A stretch of 64,000 bases of DNA from Gammaproteobacteria bacterium 45_16_T64 (GTDB taxonomy: Bacteria; Pseudomonadota; Gammaproteobacteria; Pseudomonadales; Ketobacteraceae). The DNA is taken from NCBI GenBank assembly GCA_002162955.1, contig MABD01000037.1, positions 464,573 through 528,572 on the forward strand, read 5' to 3'. Below, in pieces: positions 1 through 9,186 of this stretch. Numbering within the stretch: position 1 is the first letter of the stretch; the number at the start of each line of letters is the position of its first letter. The notes below the pieces were generated by a model. That model saw only the letters and a list, made by a program, of their open reading frames with translations. It searched no databases and had not been told where the DNA came from. The translations under genes and the position numbers were made by a program.

Positions 1-789
1 TTCATGTGCAGGCAGTACCAACACTGAATCCGGTACTCGTTCCCCCACAATGTCATGCGCATCATACCAATCAGTCAACGGACTGGACTCTGGTGCAGAA
101 GAAATCACACTCACATTGGAGGTTATTCTAGGTAACACTTGATCGCCAGAAATATACAGATCCAAGACCTTACAATACAGTGAAACATGTGCCTGAGCGT
201 GACCACGGGTCAAAATGGGTTCCCATGTGTAGTCACCAATCTGTATCGATTTTCCATCTTTTAGTTCATGATAACTCGCAGGCAAAGCGTATACTGAATC
301 ATAGAAACTATTACTCTTAGCCAACCCTTCCAAGGTATGCGCGGACATAGCGCTACGCTCGAAAAATTGATCCACTTCCCAATAGTCATCCGCCTGACCA
401 TGATTCATATAGACCCGTGAACATAAGTATTCTTGTTCACTCATCAATAGTTTCGCACGATTGTTTTCGCACAACCAACCAGCTAACCCAACGTGATCTG
501 GGTGTTGATGGGTCACAATTACTTTGGTAATCGGTGCACCCTGTAAATGACTCTCAATAATACCTAACCAGTGATCACGGGTAACTTTTACGTTCATCCC
601 GGTATCAACAACACACCAACCGTCACCATCTTTTAATAGGTAGCAATTAATATGATCCAGCGATAGAGGGAGTGGAGAGCGAATCCATTTCACAACGGGC
701 GTTATATTTATGACTTCATTGTGACCTGGAGCTTTATCAAAGGGAAATACTTTTTCGGGATAAAGGGTAACTGAATCTTTCTCGATCAT
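1..789 (-). CDS. MBL-fold metallo-hydrolase, partial (C-terminus outside window)
   Basis: The frame is open from an ATG at 789 to the window edge (263 codons), so the C-terminus is missing. It carries the metallo-beta-lactamase zinc signature THQHPDH at residues 93-99, followed downstream by a GHAQAH histidine and an SGDQ aspartate in the order expected for the remaining metal ligands. It ends in a VLPAHE stretch typical of the fold. GAGAGA lies six bases before the ATG and supports this start. It follows the SDR gene by 33 bases on the same strand and is probably the last visible gene of the acyl-CoA catabolic cluster. Substrate is unknown; a thioester or lactone hydrolase would fit the neighbours, but that is inference. 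Confidence 0.85.
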   Translation of the reverse strand, partial: MIEKDSVTLYPEKVFPFDKAPGHNEVINITPVVKWIRSPLPLSLDHINCYLLKDGDGWCVVDTGMNVKVTRDHWLGIIESHLQGAPITKVIVTHQHPDHVGLAGWLCENNRAKLLMSEQEYLCSRVYMNHGQADDYWEVDQFFERSAMSAHTLEGLAKSNSFYDSVYALPASYHELKDGKSIQIGDYTWEPILTRGHAQAHVSLYCKVLDLYISGDQVLPRITSNVSVISSAPESSPLTDWYDAHDIVGERVPDSVLVLPAHE

Positions 790-822
790 ATATATTCTCT
801 CGTATATATTTGATAGATCTAT

Positions 823-1626
823 TTAATGGGGTAAATACTCGCCACCATTAACATCTAAACATGAACCGGTAATTGCACTCGCGTAGTCAGATGCCAAAAA
901 GAATACGGCTTTTGCACATTCCTCACTAGTAGGTATTTTCCCTAATGGAATATTCTTTTCCACTTCTGCTTTGAGTGATTCCATAGACACACCCTCTGAC
1001 TTGCTTCGGCTAGAAAAGTAGTACTCTACTGGGGCTCCCCACATCCAGCCCATATAGGTCGAATTGACCCGAATATTGTATTTCCCCAATTCCAACGCTA
1101 GATAGGATGTTGCACTGCCTAGCGCGGCTTTTGACGCTGCATAACCCGCCTGGGTCGCCATTGGTTTTCGGGTAGCCATGGTATTTACGTTGACAATCGA
1201 ACCACCACCCTGCTGCTTCATATATGGAATGGTTTCTAATATAAGATTCATGGTGCCAAACAAATTAACATCCATTGCTCCACGCCAAGCATCCAAATCG
1301 GCATTTTCAATGAGATCGAATCCACCGGGGTTATAAGCGCTGTTAATCAAGCAATCGACTCGACCGAAAGCCTCAATAGTACTATCAACCAGCTGTTTGC
1401 ATTGTGTTTTATCCGCAATATCGGTAGGGACTTTAATAATATCAACGTCCACTATATTATTTTCTTTACAGCGTTCTATTACGGTGATTTCTGCACTGTC
1501 CAGCTTGCTTGCAGTACGAGCAGCAATAGCAATTTTAGCACCTTGTAATGCTGCACCAATCGCCAATTCCACACCCAGCCCTGGACCAATCCCTGATATT
1601 ATCACCACTTTATTGGCTAATAACAC
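823..1626 (-). CDS. SDR family NAD(P)-dependent oxidoreductase
   Basis: A classical short-chain dehydrogenase of about 267 residues. A GIGPGLG cofactor loop lies near residues 12-18, an NSAYN segment replaces the usual NNAG, and YAASK holds the active-site Tyr (about 162) and Lys (about 166). The position that normally carries the catalytic Ser, 13 residues before Tyr, reads Thr. The open frame extends to a GTG at 1650, but AGGAGAAGG sits just before the GTG at 1626, so I take 1626 as the start. It likely oxidises a hydroxy-acyl-CoA or alcohol intermediate, as AtuB/AtuG-type SDRs are thought to do in acyclic terpene clusters. Substrate is inferred from context only. Confidence 0.85.
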   Translation of the reverse strand: MLLANKVVIISGIGPGLGVELAIGAALQGAKIAIAARTASKLDSAEITVIERCKENNIVDVDIIKVPTDIADKTQCKQLVDSTIEAFGRVDCLINSAYNPGGFDLIENADLDAWRGAMDVNLFGTMNLILETIPYMKQQGGGSIVNVNTMATRKPMATQAGYAASKAALGSATSYLALELGKYNIRVNSTYMGWMWGAPVEYYFSSRSKSEGVSMESLKAEVEKNIPLGKIPTSEECAKAVFFLASDYASAITGSCLDVNGGEYLPH

Positions 1627-1703
1627 TGTACCTTCTCCTGCATTTAACACGCTAGCGAGGGCACCAGCTCTCCTGACAGGAAAACTGGTGATCTATCGAT
1701 AAA

Positions 1704-2846
1704 TCACATACGTTTAGCAACTTCACCATACATGACTTCAGTTGCACCACCACCGATAGGTAAAACTCGCGCATCACGATACATACGTTCAATGGGGCTT
1801 TCGGACATAAAGCCCATGCCGCCATGTAACTGCAAACAGTCATACATTACTTCATTTGCAATATCACAGGCATTGGCTTTCAACATAGACACTTCTTTGA
1901 TGCAGTCAGCGCCCTGTGCATCTAACCATGCGACATAGTGACAATAATTTTGTGCTAGAGACACTTTGGTTTGTGCTCTTGCTAATTTATCCCTAACCAC
2001 ATCTTTATCAAATAATGCACCACCAAATGCTTGTCGCTGCTTAACATTCTCTAGCGTGATGTCGATAGCTTTCTGCGCTTCACCGACACCCATGGCAGAC
2101 AGCATGATACGTTCATGCTGGAAGTTTTTCATTACAGCATAAAAGCCTTTATTTTCTTCTCCTAACAAATTTTCCGCTGGCACACGAACATTGTCAAAAA
2201 ATAATTCTGCCGTATCCGAACTTCTCCAACCGTGCTTTTTAAGAGAGCGGCCGATCTCGAATCCTGGTGTACCCTTCTCTACGATAAACATGGAAATCCC
2301 GCGTGACCCTTTTGCGGTGGGGTCGGTCTTCGCCGCAACAAAATAGATATCACCATGCACGCCATTGGTAATAAACATTTTACTACCATTAATAACCCAT
2401 TCATCACCTTCACGTACCGCCCTGGCCTTGATTCCCGCCACATCGGAACCTGCAGCAGGCTCAGTTACACAGACTGCAGTAATTTTTTTACCCGCGATAA
2501 TATCAGGTAAGTATTTCTGTTTTTGCTCATCCGTACCCGCTAAAGCTAAGTGGGGAGATGCCATATTGGTGTGTACCAAAGTAGTGATGGTCACACCCGC
2601 ATAAGTCGATCGAGCGAGTTCTTCCGCTAGTACTGCCGCAGCCCTAACATCCAATTGGCTTCCACCATACTTTTCTTCATGAGTAAGTCCGAAGAAACCA
2701 AGCTCCCCCATCTTCAGCAATAGTTCACGAGGTACATAACCCTGCTCTTCCCACGCATCACCGTTAGGAACAATTTCTTTTTCGACAAACTTTCTTACCT
2801 GGTCACGTAACAGGTTATGCTCTTCTTCAAAATACGGATTTAACAT
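1704..2846 (-). CDS. Acyl-CoA dehydrogenase, isovaleryl/citronellyl-CoA dehydrogenase type
   Basis: FAD flavoprotein of 380 residues that introduces a 2,3-double bond into an acyl-CoA. It shows the family blocks VTEPAAGSD, GSKMFITNG, GWRSSDTAE and LHGGMGFM. The usual C-terminal catalytic Glu (YEG) is absent, the segment reading PIGGGATEVM. A Glu is present in FQHERIML (about residue 245), the helix-G position used by isovaleryl-CoA dehydrogenase, so the enzyme probably belongs to the branched-chain type. The frame opens at a TTG at 2858, but GGAG eight bases before the ATG at 2846 marks that as the real start. It lies directly downstream of the carboxylase alpha gene. Confidence 0.92.
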   Translation of the reverse strand: MLNPYFEEEHNLLRDQVRKFVEKEIVPNGDAWEEQGYVPRELLLKMGELGFFGLTHEEKYGGSQLDVRAAAVLAEELARSTYAGVTITTLVHTNMASPHLALAGTDEQKQKYLPDIIAGKKITAVCVTEPAAGSDVAGIKARAVREGDEWVINGSKMFITNGVHGDIYFVAAKTDPTAKGSRGISMFIVEKGTPGFEIGRSLKKHGWRSSDTAELFFDNVRVPAENLLGEENKGFYAVMKNFQHERIMLSAMGVGEAQKAIDITLENVKQRQAFGGALFDKDVVRDKLARAQTKVSLAQNYCHYVAWLDAQGADCIKEVSMLKANACDIANEVMYDCLQLHGGMGFMSESPIERMYRDARVLPIGGGATEVMYGEVAKRM

Positions 2847-2914
2847 TATTTTCTCCAAAGGTTTCTAATCAGGAAACCTACGACTTCATCTAGAATTAGC
2901 GCATTGCGCTGCTG

Positions 2915-4951
2915 TTATTCTTCAGGTTCGAACTCTATCAATAAGGCACCGTCTGCCACGCTGTCTCCAGCGGCACATAACACTTCCTTAACGACACCAC
3001 TACAGGGAGCGGGCAAATTGTGTATCAACTTCATCGCTTCCATTACCAATGCTGTATCACCTTCCACAATTTTATCGCCCGCCTTCACCAGTACATCCGT
3101 CACGACACCAGGCATCACAGCCCGAATCGCAGCAGATGAGTCTTTTAATGCTGCCGCAGGCCCAAGTTGACTTTCTTCAAGAGAGATAAAATCGTAACTA
3201 CGATTTAAGCGCGGTGAACTCAACGACACTTGGTTGTTACTAAATAGAATGTCCAAAGTGCAGCGGGTATTGTTAATTTCCACTTGCCAATACGACGACT
3301 CAAGCTTAGCTTGTGGTCGTGCGATCAACACGTGGAACGTTTCATTGTCGGTGTCATCCTCCTGCTTGATGGTCACCTCGTACTTTCCATGACAACCAGT
3401 CACCGCCAACTCAATCAGTTCGCCGGCATGTTCGATACAAAACCACGAACTCGCAGGAGTGCCAGAAGGCTCCGTTAAACGCCAGCTCCCCATTCGTTGC
3501 CATGGGTTACCCTGCTGAGGGCTAGCGGCATCAAATTGCCCCTCTTCCGCTTTAGCAGCAGCGGCAATGGCCATATGCATCACCTCACCCCATGGCTGCC
3601 AGCCTTCTGGGAATTGTTTGGCTATGTATTGCGTGGTGAGCTCTTGGTGAAATGCAGGACGTGTAATCAGACCAATGAGAAATTCTTGGTTCGTCTTGAA
3701 ACCACCAATAGAGAAATTATTGAGTCCCGTAAGTAAACGACGTGTCGCCAAACCACGTGTTTCCCCAAAAGCAATAACCTTAGCGACCATTGAATCGTAG
3801 AAAGGACTAATTTCTGAACCTTGCGCAACCCCACTGTCAATACGTAACCCTTCGCCCGTCGGTTCTCGATAAAGTTCGATAACACCGGTTTCTGGCATAT
3901 AGTTATTAGCAGGATCTTCCGCATTTAGTCGAGCTTCAATCGCGTGCCCCGACACCGTTAGCTGTTCCTGAGTAAAACTAAGCGCTTCCCCCTGTGCCAC
4001 GCGAATTTGGCATTCCACCAAATCAACACCTGTCACTAATTCGGTCGTCGGATGCTCCACTTGTAGGCGAGTATTCATTTCCAAGAAATAGGCGTCTTGC
4101 GTATCAGCATCAACGATAAATTCAACGGTACCGGCGCCTAGATAGCTCAAGTGCTTACCCAGACGTACCGCACAATCGAATAGTTTCTGACGAAGATCCA
4201 TGCCAAGGTGGCTTACTGGTGCCTCTTCGATAACTTTCTGGTAGTTGCGTTGAATAGAACATTCACGATCAAATAGGTGAACCACATTACCGTGACTATC
4301 GCCCAGTACCTGTACCTCTATATGCCGTGGTCGTACTAGGTATTTTTCTAGCAATACGCGATCATCACCAAATGCACTTAATGACTCTTGCTTTGCTAAT
4401 GCCAGTGCTTCTGTGAATTCTGCGGCGGCGTTAACAATACGCATACCTTTCCCACCGCCACCGGCGCTGGCTTTAATCAGTAACGGATAACCGATTTTCT
4501 CAGATTCTGAAAATAGTACGTCACTATTTTGATCCGCACCGTTATACCCTGGAACCGTTGGTATTTCTAACGCCTGCGCAATCGCTTTCGCTTCAATCTT
4601 TGATCCCATATCGGCAATGCTTGCCACCGACGGTCCAACAAAAATAATATCATTTTGCTGACACAACGTAATCAACTCGGTGCTTTCTGACAGAAAACCA
4701 TACCCCGGATGAATAGCATCCGCTTTAATTTTGCGTGCTGCATCAAGTATCGACTGTGCATTGAGATAACTTTCACTGGCGGCCGATGCGCCAATATAAA
4801 CGGCAAGATCCGCTTTTCTAACATGCTGCGCGTTACGATCCGCATCAGAAAATACCGCGACAGATTCAATGCCTAAACGCTTACAGGATGCAATCACACG
4901 ACATGCGATCTCCCCCCGATTCGCTATCAGTAATCGTCTAATAGTATTCAT
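2915..4951 (-). CDS. Acyl-CoA carboxylase alpha subunit: biotin carboxylase plus biotin carrier domain (MCC/GCC type)
   Basis: A 678-residue protein starting MNTIRRLLIANRGEIACR. It has a biotin carboxylase domain (about 1-450) with glycine-rich ATP-grasp loop SAGGGGKGM and the EMNTRLQVEH signature. A linker region follows, then a C-terminal biotinyl carrier domain with EAMKL; the acceptor Lys is about residue 641. It carboxylates its biotin with bicarbonate and ATP and hands CO2 to the beta subunit at 5814. GGAGAAAACG precedes the ATG, which overlaps the stop of the upstream hydratase gene as ATGA (4948-4951), implying translational coupling. Domain order and size match 3-methylcrotonyl- and geranyl-CoA carboxylase alpha. 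Which substrate it serves cannot be read here. Confidence 0.93.
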   Translation of the reverse strand: MNTIRRLLIANRGEIACRVIASCKRLGIESVAVFSDADRNAQHVRKADLAVYIGASAASESYLNAQSILDAARKIKADAIHPGYGFLSESTELITLCQQNDIIFVGPSVASIADMGSKIEAKAIAQALEIPTVPGYNGADQNSDVLFSESEKIGYPLLIKASAGGGGKGMRIVNAAAEFTEALALAKQESLSAFGDDRVLLEKYLVRPRHIEVQVLGDSHGNVVHLFDRECSIQRNYQKVIEEAPVSHLGMDLRQKLFDCAVRLGKHLSYLGAGTVEFIVDADTQDAYFLEMNTRLQVEHPTTELVTGVDLVECQIRVAQGEALSFTQEQLTVSGHAIEARLNAEDPANNYMPETGVIELYREPTGEGLRIDSGVAQGSEISPFYDSMVAKVIAFGETRGLATRRLLTGLNNFSIGGFKTNQEFLIGLITRPAFHQELTTQYIAKQFPEGWQPWGEVMHMAIAAAAKAEEGQFDAASPQQGNPWQRMGSWRLTEPSGTPASSWFCIEHAGELIELAVTGCHGKYEVTIKQEDDTDNETFHVLIARPQAKLESSYWQVEINNTRCTLDILFSNNQVSLSSPRLNRSYDFISLEESQLGPAAALKDSSAAIRAVMPGVVTDVLVKAGDKIVEGDTALVMEAMKLIHNLPAPCSGVVKEVLCAAGDSVADGALLIEFEPEE

Positions 4952-5736
4952 CGTTTTCTCCAGCTCGGGGTTTCTTTCGCGAAGAAACAACGAATCCCTT
5001 CCTGACCTTCTTCTGACTCCCAAGTATCGGCGAGCAAATTCGCGGTGTAATGCAAATTGGTGTCCGTATCATGGCTATCCACATAGAAAATCAATTTTTT
5101 AGTGGCAGCAATGGCTCCTGGGCCGCACTGTAAAACGTATTTCAATTCATGTTCCACCGCTGCATCAAGCTCTTCTGGCGACACAACTTCATCCACCAAA
5201 CATACATCCTTTGCTTTGGCCGCAGTGAGTGGCAGCGCATTAAGGAAGGTACGTCGAGCATTCGCACGCCCCATCTTTTCTACCACAAACGTCGAGATAT
5301 TCGCTGGGGTCAACCCCAAACGCACTTCAGTTAGTGCGAAATTTGCAGTATCTACTGCAATAGCTATATCGCAAACCGATATCATTCCTGTACCACCACC
5401 AAAGGCTTGGCCATTAATACGGCCAATAAGGGGCTTCGATAATTCATTTAAGGTGCGTAACATATTCGCAAGTTTTGCACTGTCGGCTACCCGCTCCGCA
5501 CGTGACTGGTCAAATATTCCCTGCATCCATTTAAGATCACCACCAGCACAAAACGACTCTCCTGCGCCGGTTAATATCACCGCCCGCACTTCACAGTTTT
5601 GATCTAATTCAACCGCAGCTTCGGTCACTTCACGAATCAATTCATCGTTCATCGCATTGTGCTTTTCAGGGCGATTAAGTAGCAACGTCGCCACTCCCCG
5701 CTCATCAATCGTCACGTTAATTGTGTTGTAACTCAT
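4948..5736 (-). CDS. Enoyl-CoA hydratase, methylglutaconyl/isohexenylglutaconyl-CoA hydratase-like
   Basis: A 262-residue crotonase-fold protein. Oxyanion-hole segments are SFCAGGDL and NGQAFGGG. The first acid, Glu in LTEVRLGLTPA, is kept. The second-acid region reads GRANARRTFL, as I recall for LiuC-type methylglutaconyl-CoA hydratases rather than for generic EchA enzymes. The tail ending in FFAKETPSWRKR is typical of the family. It sits between the carboxylase beta and alpha genes and overlaps the latter by four bases, the arrangement expected if it hydrates the carboxylation product. The assignment to a 3-methyl- or 3-isohexenylglutaconyl-CoA step is inferred from this context. Confidence 0.9.
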   Translation of the reverse strand: MSYNTINVTIDERGVATLLLNRPEKHNAMNDELIREVTEAAVELDQNCEVRAVILTGAGESFCAGGDLKWMQGIFDQSRAERVADSAKLANMLRTLNELSKPLIGRINGQAFGGGTGMISVCDIAIAVDTANFALTEVRLGLTPANISTFVVEKMGRANARRTFLNALPLTAAKAKDVCLVDEVVSPEELDAAVEHELKYVLQCGPGAIAATKKLIFYVDSHDTDTNLHYTANLLADTWESEEGQEGIRCFFAKETPSWRKR

Positions 5737-5813
5737 ACCCTATACTCCAACAGTATTCTATTTAACTCTGTCGCCTTCTTAATCAATCTAATTCTTATTA
5801 CATAGACAACAGG

Positions 5814-7412
5814 TTACATTCGATAAACGTAAGATCGGCCTTCTTCCGGCGGTTGAGTCGCCGCGACTGCCAAACATAATGCAATGACATCGCGAGTTTG
5901 TTCAGGCTCTATAATGCCGTCATCCCATATACGCGATGTCGCAAAATAGGGGTCGCTCTTCTCTGCATAAAGTTTACGCGTATCTTTTTCTAGCTGTTCC
6001 AACGCTTCAGGTGTTGCCTTTTTCGAGATACTGGTACGTGCCAACTCCATCACCACGTTGGTACCAATGTCTGGACTCATAGTGGCAACCACAGAATTGG
6101 GCCACGCAAACATCATATTGGGTCTAAATCCACGACCACACATACCGTAGTTACCCGCACCGTATGATCCACCCACAACAACCGTAAAACGAGGTACTTT
6201 TGCACAGGACATGGCATACACTAGCTTAGCACTGTGCTTGGCAATTCCGCCCTGCTCAGCCGCTTTACCAACCATAAACCCTGGTACGTTTTGCAAGAAC
6301 AATAGCGGTATGTTGCGCTGCTCACACAACTCAATAAAATGCGCACCCTTAACGGAAGCATCTGAAAATAGCGGCCCATTGTTCCCCAAAATACCCACAG
6401 GATAACCTTGAATATGGGCTGTTCCACAAATAAGACTAGTGCCCCATTGCGGCTTAAATTCTTGAAAGTCACTGGTATCCACTAAGCGTGCAATGACTTC
6501 ACGAATATCATAAGGCTGAGAAAAATCACTACTTACGATACCTTTGATCTCTTCCATGGCATACAACGGCTCTTGTGGTTCCTGAACTCGTTGATACGTA
6601 GTCTGTGGTCGATTCAAATTCGACACAATATCACGCATACGTGCGATGGCTTCTTGCTCCGTCTCAGCAAGATAATCCGACACACCGGAATGGGTTGTAT
6701 GCATTTCTGCACCGCCCAACTCTTCAGCACCAATATCTTCATTAATGGCGACTTTAACAATTGATGGCCCACCTAGATGAACGGTCGCATTACCTCTCAC
6801 CATGATCACTTCATCAGATAGGGCTGGAATATACGCTGCACCGGCAGTACTCACACCAAATACGGCAGCCAATTGCGGAAGCCCTTGGGAGGACATATTG
6901 CATTGACGGAAAAATATATTACCGAAATGATCACGATCGGGAAAAACACGGTCCCATTCGTGAAGATAGGCGCCACCACAATCAACAAGATAGATACAAG
7001 GTAGTTGATTCTGCTCGGCAATCTCTTGTGCACGAATATGCTTCTTTACCGTCTCAGGATAATAAGCACCGCCCTTAATAGTCGAGTCGTTTGCAACAAT
7101 AACACAATGAACACCGTGGATAATGCCAATACCCGTAACAATACCCGCACTATGCACACGACCACCGTATTGATCATACGCCGCTAAGCTTGAGAACTCT
7201 AAAAATGGCGTGCAAGCATCAACCAATAGATCAATACGCTCGCGAGGCAACAACTTTCCACGCTTACGATGACGCTCGATCAAATGATCACGCCCGCCAT
7301 GTACCGCTTCATGAATCCTACCCCGTAAGATGTCAACCAAACCATTATGAAACTCAACGTTTGTTTGGTAGCTCTCAGCATTTTTATTCACTTTCGAGAC
7401 GATTTTACTCAT
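5814..7412 (-). CDS. Acyl-CoA carboxylase beta (carboxyltransferase) subunit, MCC/GCC type
   Basis: Start taken at the ATG at 7412, giving 532 residues, close to MCC beta; an upstream TTG at 7457 would add 15 unsupported residues. MCC-like blocks are visible: VFPDRDHFGNIFF, EELGGAEMH, LFLQNVPGFMVG and GSYGAGNYGMCGR. The protein transfers CO2 from carboxybiotin to the acyl-CoA. Differences from the MCC beta sequence I remember are notable around the acyl pocket: CGGAYLHEWD instead of SGGANLPRQD, and STAGAAYIPALSD instead of CTAGGAYVPAMSD. These suggest a substrate other than plain 3-methylcrotonyl-CoA. It is co-directional with the ligase upstream and the hydratase downstream. Confidence 0.92.
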   Translation of the reverse strand: MSKIVSKVNKNAESYQTNVEFHNGLVDILRGRIHEAVHGGRDHLIERHRKRGKLLPRERIDLLVDACTPFLEFSSLAAYDQYGGRVHSAGIVTGIGIIHGVHCVIVANDSTIKGGAYYPETVKKHIRAQEIAEQNQLPCIYLVDCGGAYLHEWDRVFPDRDHFGNIFFRQCNMSSQGLPQLAAVFGVSTAGAAYIPALSDEVIMVRGNATVHLGGPSIVKVAINEDIGAEELGGAEMHTTHSGVSDYLAETEQEAIARMRDIVSNLNRPQTTYQRVQEPQEPLYAMEEIKGIVSSDFSQPYDIREVIARLVDTSDFQEFKPQWGTSLICGTAHIQGYPVGILGNNGPLFSDASVKGAHFIELCEQRNIPLLFLQNVPGFMVGKAAEQGGIAKHSAKLVYAMSCAKVPRFTVVVGGSYGAGNYGMCGRGFRPNMMFAWPNSVVATMSPDIGTNVVMELARTSISKKATPEALEQLEKDTRKLYAEKSDPYFATSRIWDDGIIEPEQTRDVIALCLAVAATQPPEEGRSYVYRM

Positions 7413-7510
7413 ACAACAACTCGACTTTATCCGATAAAACCGCGAGGAAAAAAGCAAACAGAGTATTACTGTTTGCTTTAATATCCCTCTACAGCAGGTT
7501 AACTATATAT

Positions 7511-9049
7511 TTATTTACGACGACCTAAGCCTTCCCAATAAGGCTCACGAATCATCTTACGGCTCACTTTACCTACTGGCGTACGCGGTAATGGATTTAG
7601 ACCGATTTCAACGTCCGAAGGTTTCTTATAGGAACCAAGCTCGGTCGCACACATATCAATAATGTCTTCTTTTTTCACTGCGCCAGCTTCTTTTTCCATA
7701 ATCAGTGCGTAAGGTGATTCACCAAAGCGCTCATTTGGCACTCCGATAACAACTACTTCCTGAACACCAGGGTGTGTTGCAATAACATTTTCAAGTTCGG
7801 TTGGCCAAATGTTATAACCACCGGAAAGGATCATGTCGTCTTTACGGTCACACATGTAAAGGTAACCGTTTTGATCCACATAACCGATATCACCCGTGTG
7901 AACCCAACCATCGTAAACAGTCTTTTCGGTTGCGCTTTCATTTCTCCAATAGCCTGTGAGCTGACCATCGTTCTTAAAGCAAATCTCGCCTTCTTCACCC
8001 ATTGGCATTAATGCATGGGTATCAGGGTCAGCAATTTTCACATCACAGAATGGATGAATACGTCCAACAGAACGCATTGGGGTAGACCCTGGTATATCGT
8101 CTCTTACCCACTCGTTTGCCATGGAGATAGTGACGGGAACCCCTTCCGATTGGCCATACAAGCTACATATCGAATCACCCCAAATGTCATAGGCCTTGCG
8201 TACATTGGCTTCGGTGATCGGTGCAGCACCAATTAACAACACTTTCATACTTGACCAGTCTTGCATCTCGACCCCAGGCACGTTCATTACGTCACCCACC
8301 ATCGTCGGTGCCATAAATACATAGCTGACTTTTTCAGTAACCATTTGATCTACCACAGGCGCAGCAGCATATTTTTCTACCACGAGGTTACAACCACCGG
8401 AAAGCCATACAGGTACAAACTGATACCCTGATGCATGAGAGATAGGTGCGATATGCATACATACATCACCCTCTCCTACTGGCGGCATGGTATAAAACCA
8501 GTTACGGCCAATATCCAACCACGCTTTATGGGTAAAGGGCACGCCTTTAGGGTGTCCTGTAGTACCGCCAGTGTGACGGATCACATACAGTTCATTTTCG
8601 TCGATTTCAGGATTTGGATCTTCAGAGGAGAACCCTGCTAACCAATCTTCGTAACCGGCTGCACTGCGTACAATCACTTGGTCAAGGGTATCAATTTCGT
8701 TTTCCATGCCTTCGACTTGATCAGCATAGTGCTCTGCAACCACAATCGCCTTACAATCGGTATGGTCCAGCATCGACAGATGAGATGAACGCGCATTACG
8801 TGCATATAGCGGTACACGGATAACCCCTGCAATTGCACAGCCTAAAAAGAAATCCACCGCTTCAACAGTGTTATCTTCCAATGAGCCACAGGCATCACCC
8901 GGCTTTAGGCCTGCGTCCAGTAACGCGTTTGCCAATCGGGTACCACGCTCCCACGCTTCACCAAACGTTAAACGATAGTCACCGGCAATAATGGCTGGCT
9001 TATCACGGTTAAAACCTGCCGCTCGTCGCATTGCATCTCTTATATTCAT
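7511..9049 (-). CDS. AMP-dependent acyl-CoA ligase (AtuH/FadD-like)
   Basis: A 512-residue class I adenylate-forming enzyme. The phosphate-binding loop HTGGTTGHPKG is at about 159-169. It also has YGQSEG (A5 motif), GWVHTGDIGYVD, the hinge DRKDDMILSGG, and C-terminal PRTPVGKVSRK with the adenylation Lys. It would activate a carboxylic acid to its CoA thioester with ATP, feeding the cluster. GAGGAAAAG lies a few bases before the ATG. A comparable synthetase, AtuH, belongs to the acyclic terpene utilisation cluster of Pseudomonas. The acid used here is not evident from sequence. Confidence 0.92.
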   Translation of the reverse strand: MNIRDAMRRAAGFNRDKPAIIAGDYRLTFGEAWERGTRLANALLDAGLKPGDACGSLEDNTVEAVDFFLGCAIAGVIRVPLYARNARSSHLSMLDHTDCKAIVVAEHYADQVEGMENEIDTLDQVIVRSAAGYEDWLAGFSSEDPNPEIDENELYVIRHTGGTTGHPKGVPFTHKAWLDIGRNWFYTMPPVGEGDVCMHIAPISHASGYQFVPVWLSGGCNLVVEKYAAAPVVDQMVTEKVSYVFMAPTMVGDVMNVPGVEMQDWSSMKVLLIGAAPITEANVRKAYDIWGDSICSLYGQSEGVPVTISMANEWVRDDIPGSTPMRSVGRIHPFCDVKIADPDTHALMPMGEEGEICFKNDGQLTGYWRNESATEKTVYDGWVHTGDIGYVDQNGYLYMCDRKDDMILSGGYNIWPTELENVIATHPGVQEVVVIGVPNERFGESPYALIMEKEAGAVKKEDIIDMCATELGSYKKPSDVEIGLNPLPRTPVGKVSRKMIREPYWEGLGRRK

Positions 9050-9186
9050 GTCTTTTCCTCTTAATTTTTTAATGAGTCCTTCAAGGCATACGTCGTTGCT
9101 TTCAGCCTAACAACAAAGGAATCTACTCAATGTTTGTCATTGTTGTTTTTATTTCCAACAGGCATACCTCTCTATGCCCTACACCG

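Noticed and set aside
1397..1702. Plus-strand open frame of 101 codons opposite the SDR gene
   Set aside because: It is antisense to a clearly coding SDR gene, has no recognisable domain and no ribosome site; the same applies to many long antisense frames in the window.
2915..7412. Ordinary liu (leucine) operon, with symbols liuA-D
   Set aside because: Carboxylase beta pocket segments differ from MCC, no HMG-CoA lyase is visible, and racemase and ligase genes are added, so liu symbols would overstate the evidence.
9161..9178. GGCATA/TATGCC hairpin after the racemase-like gene
   Set aside because: Six-base stem with a six-base loop and no T-tract on the minus strand; too weak to call a terminator inside an apparent operon.
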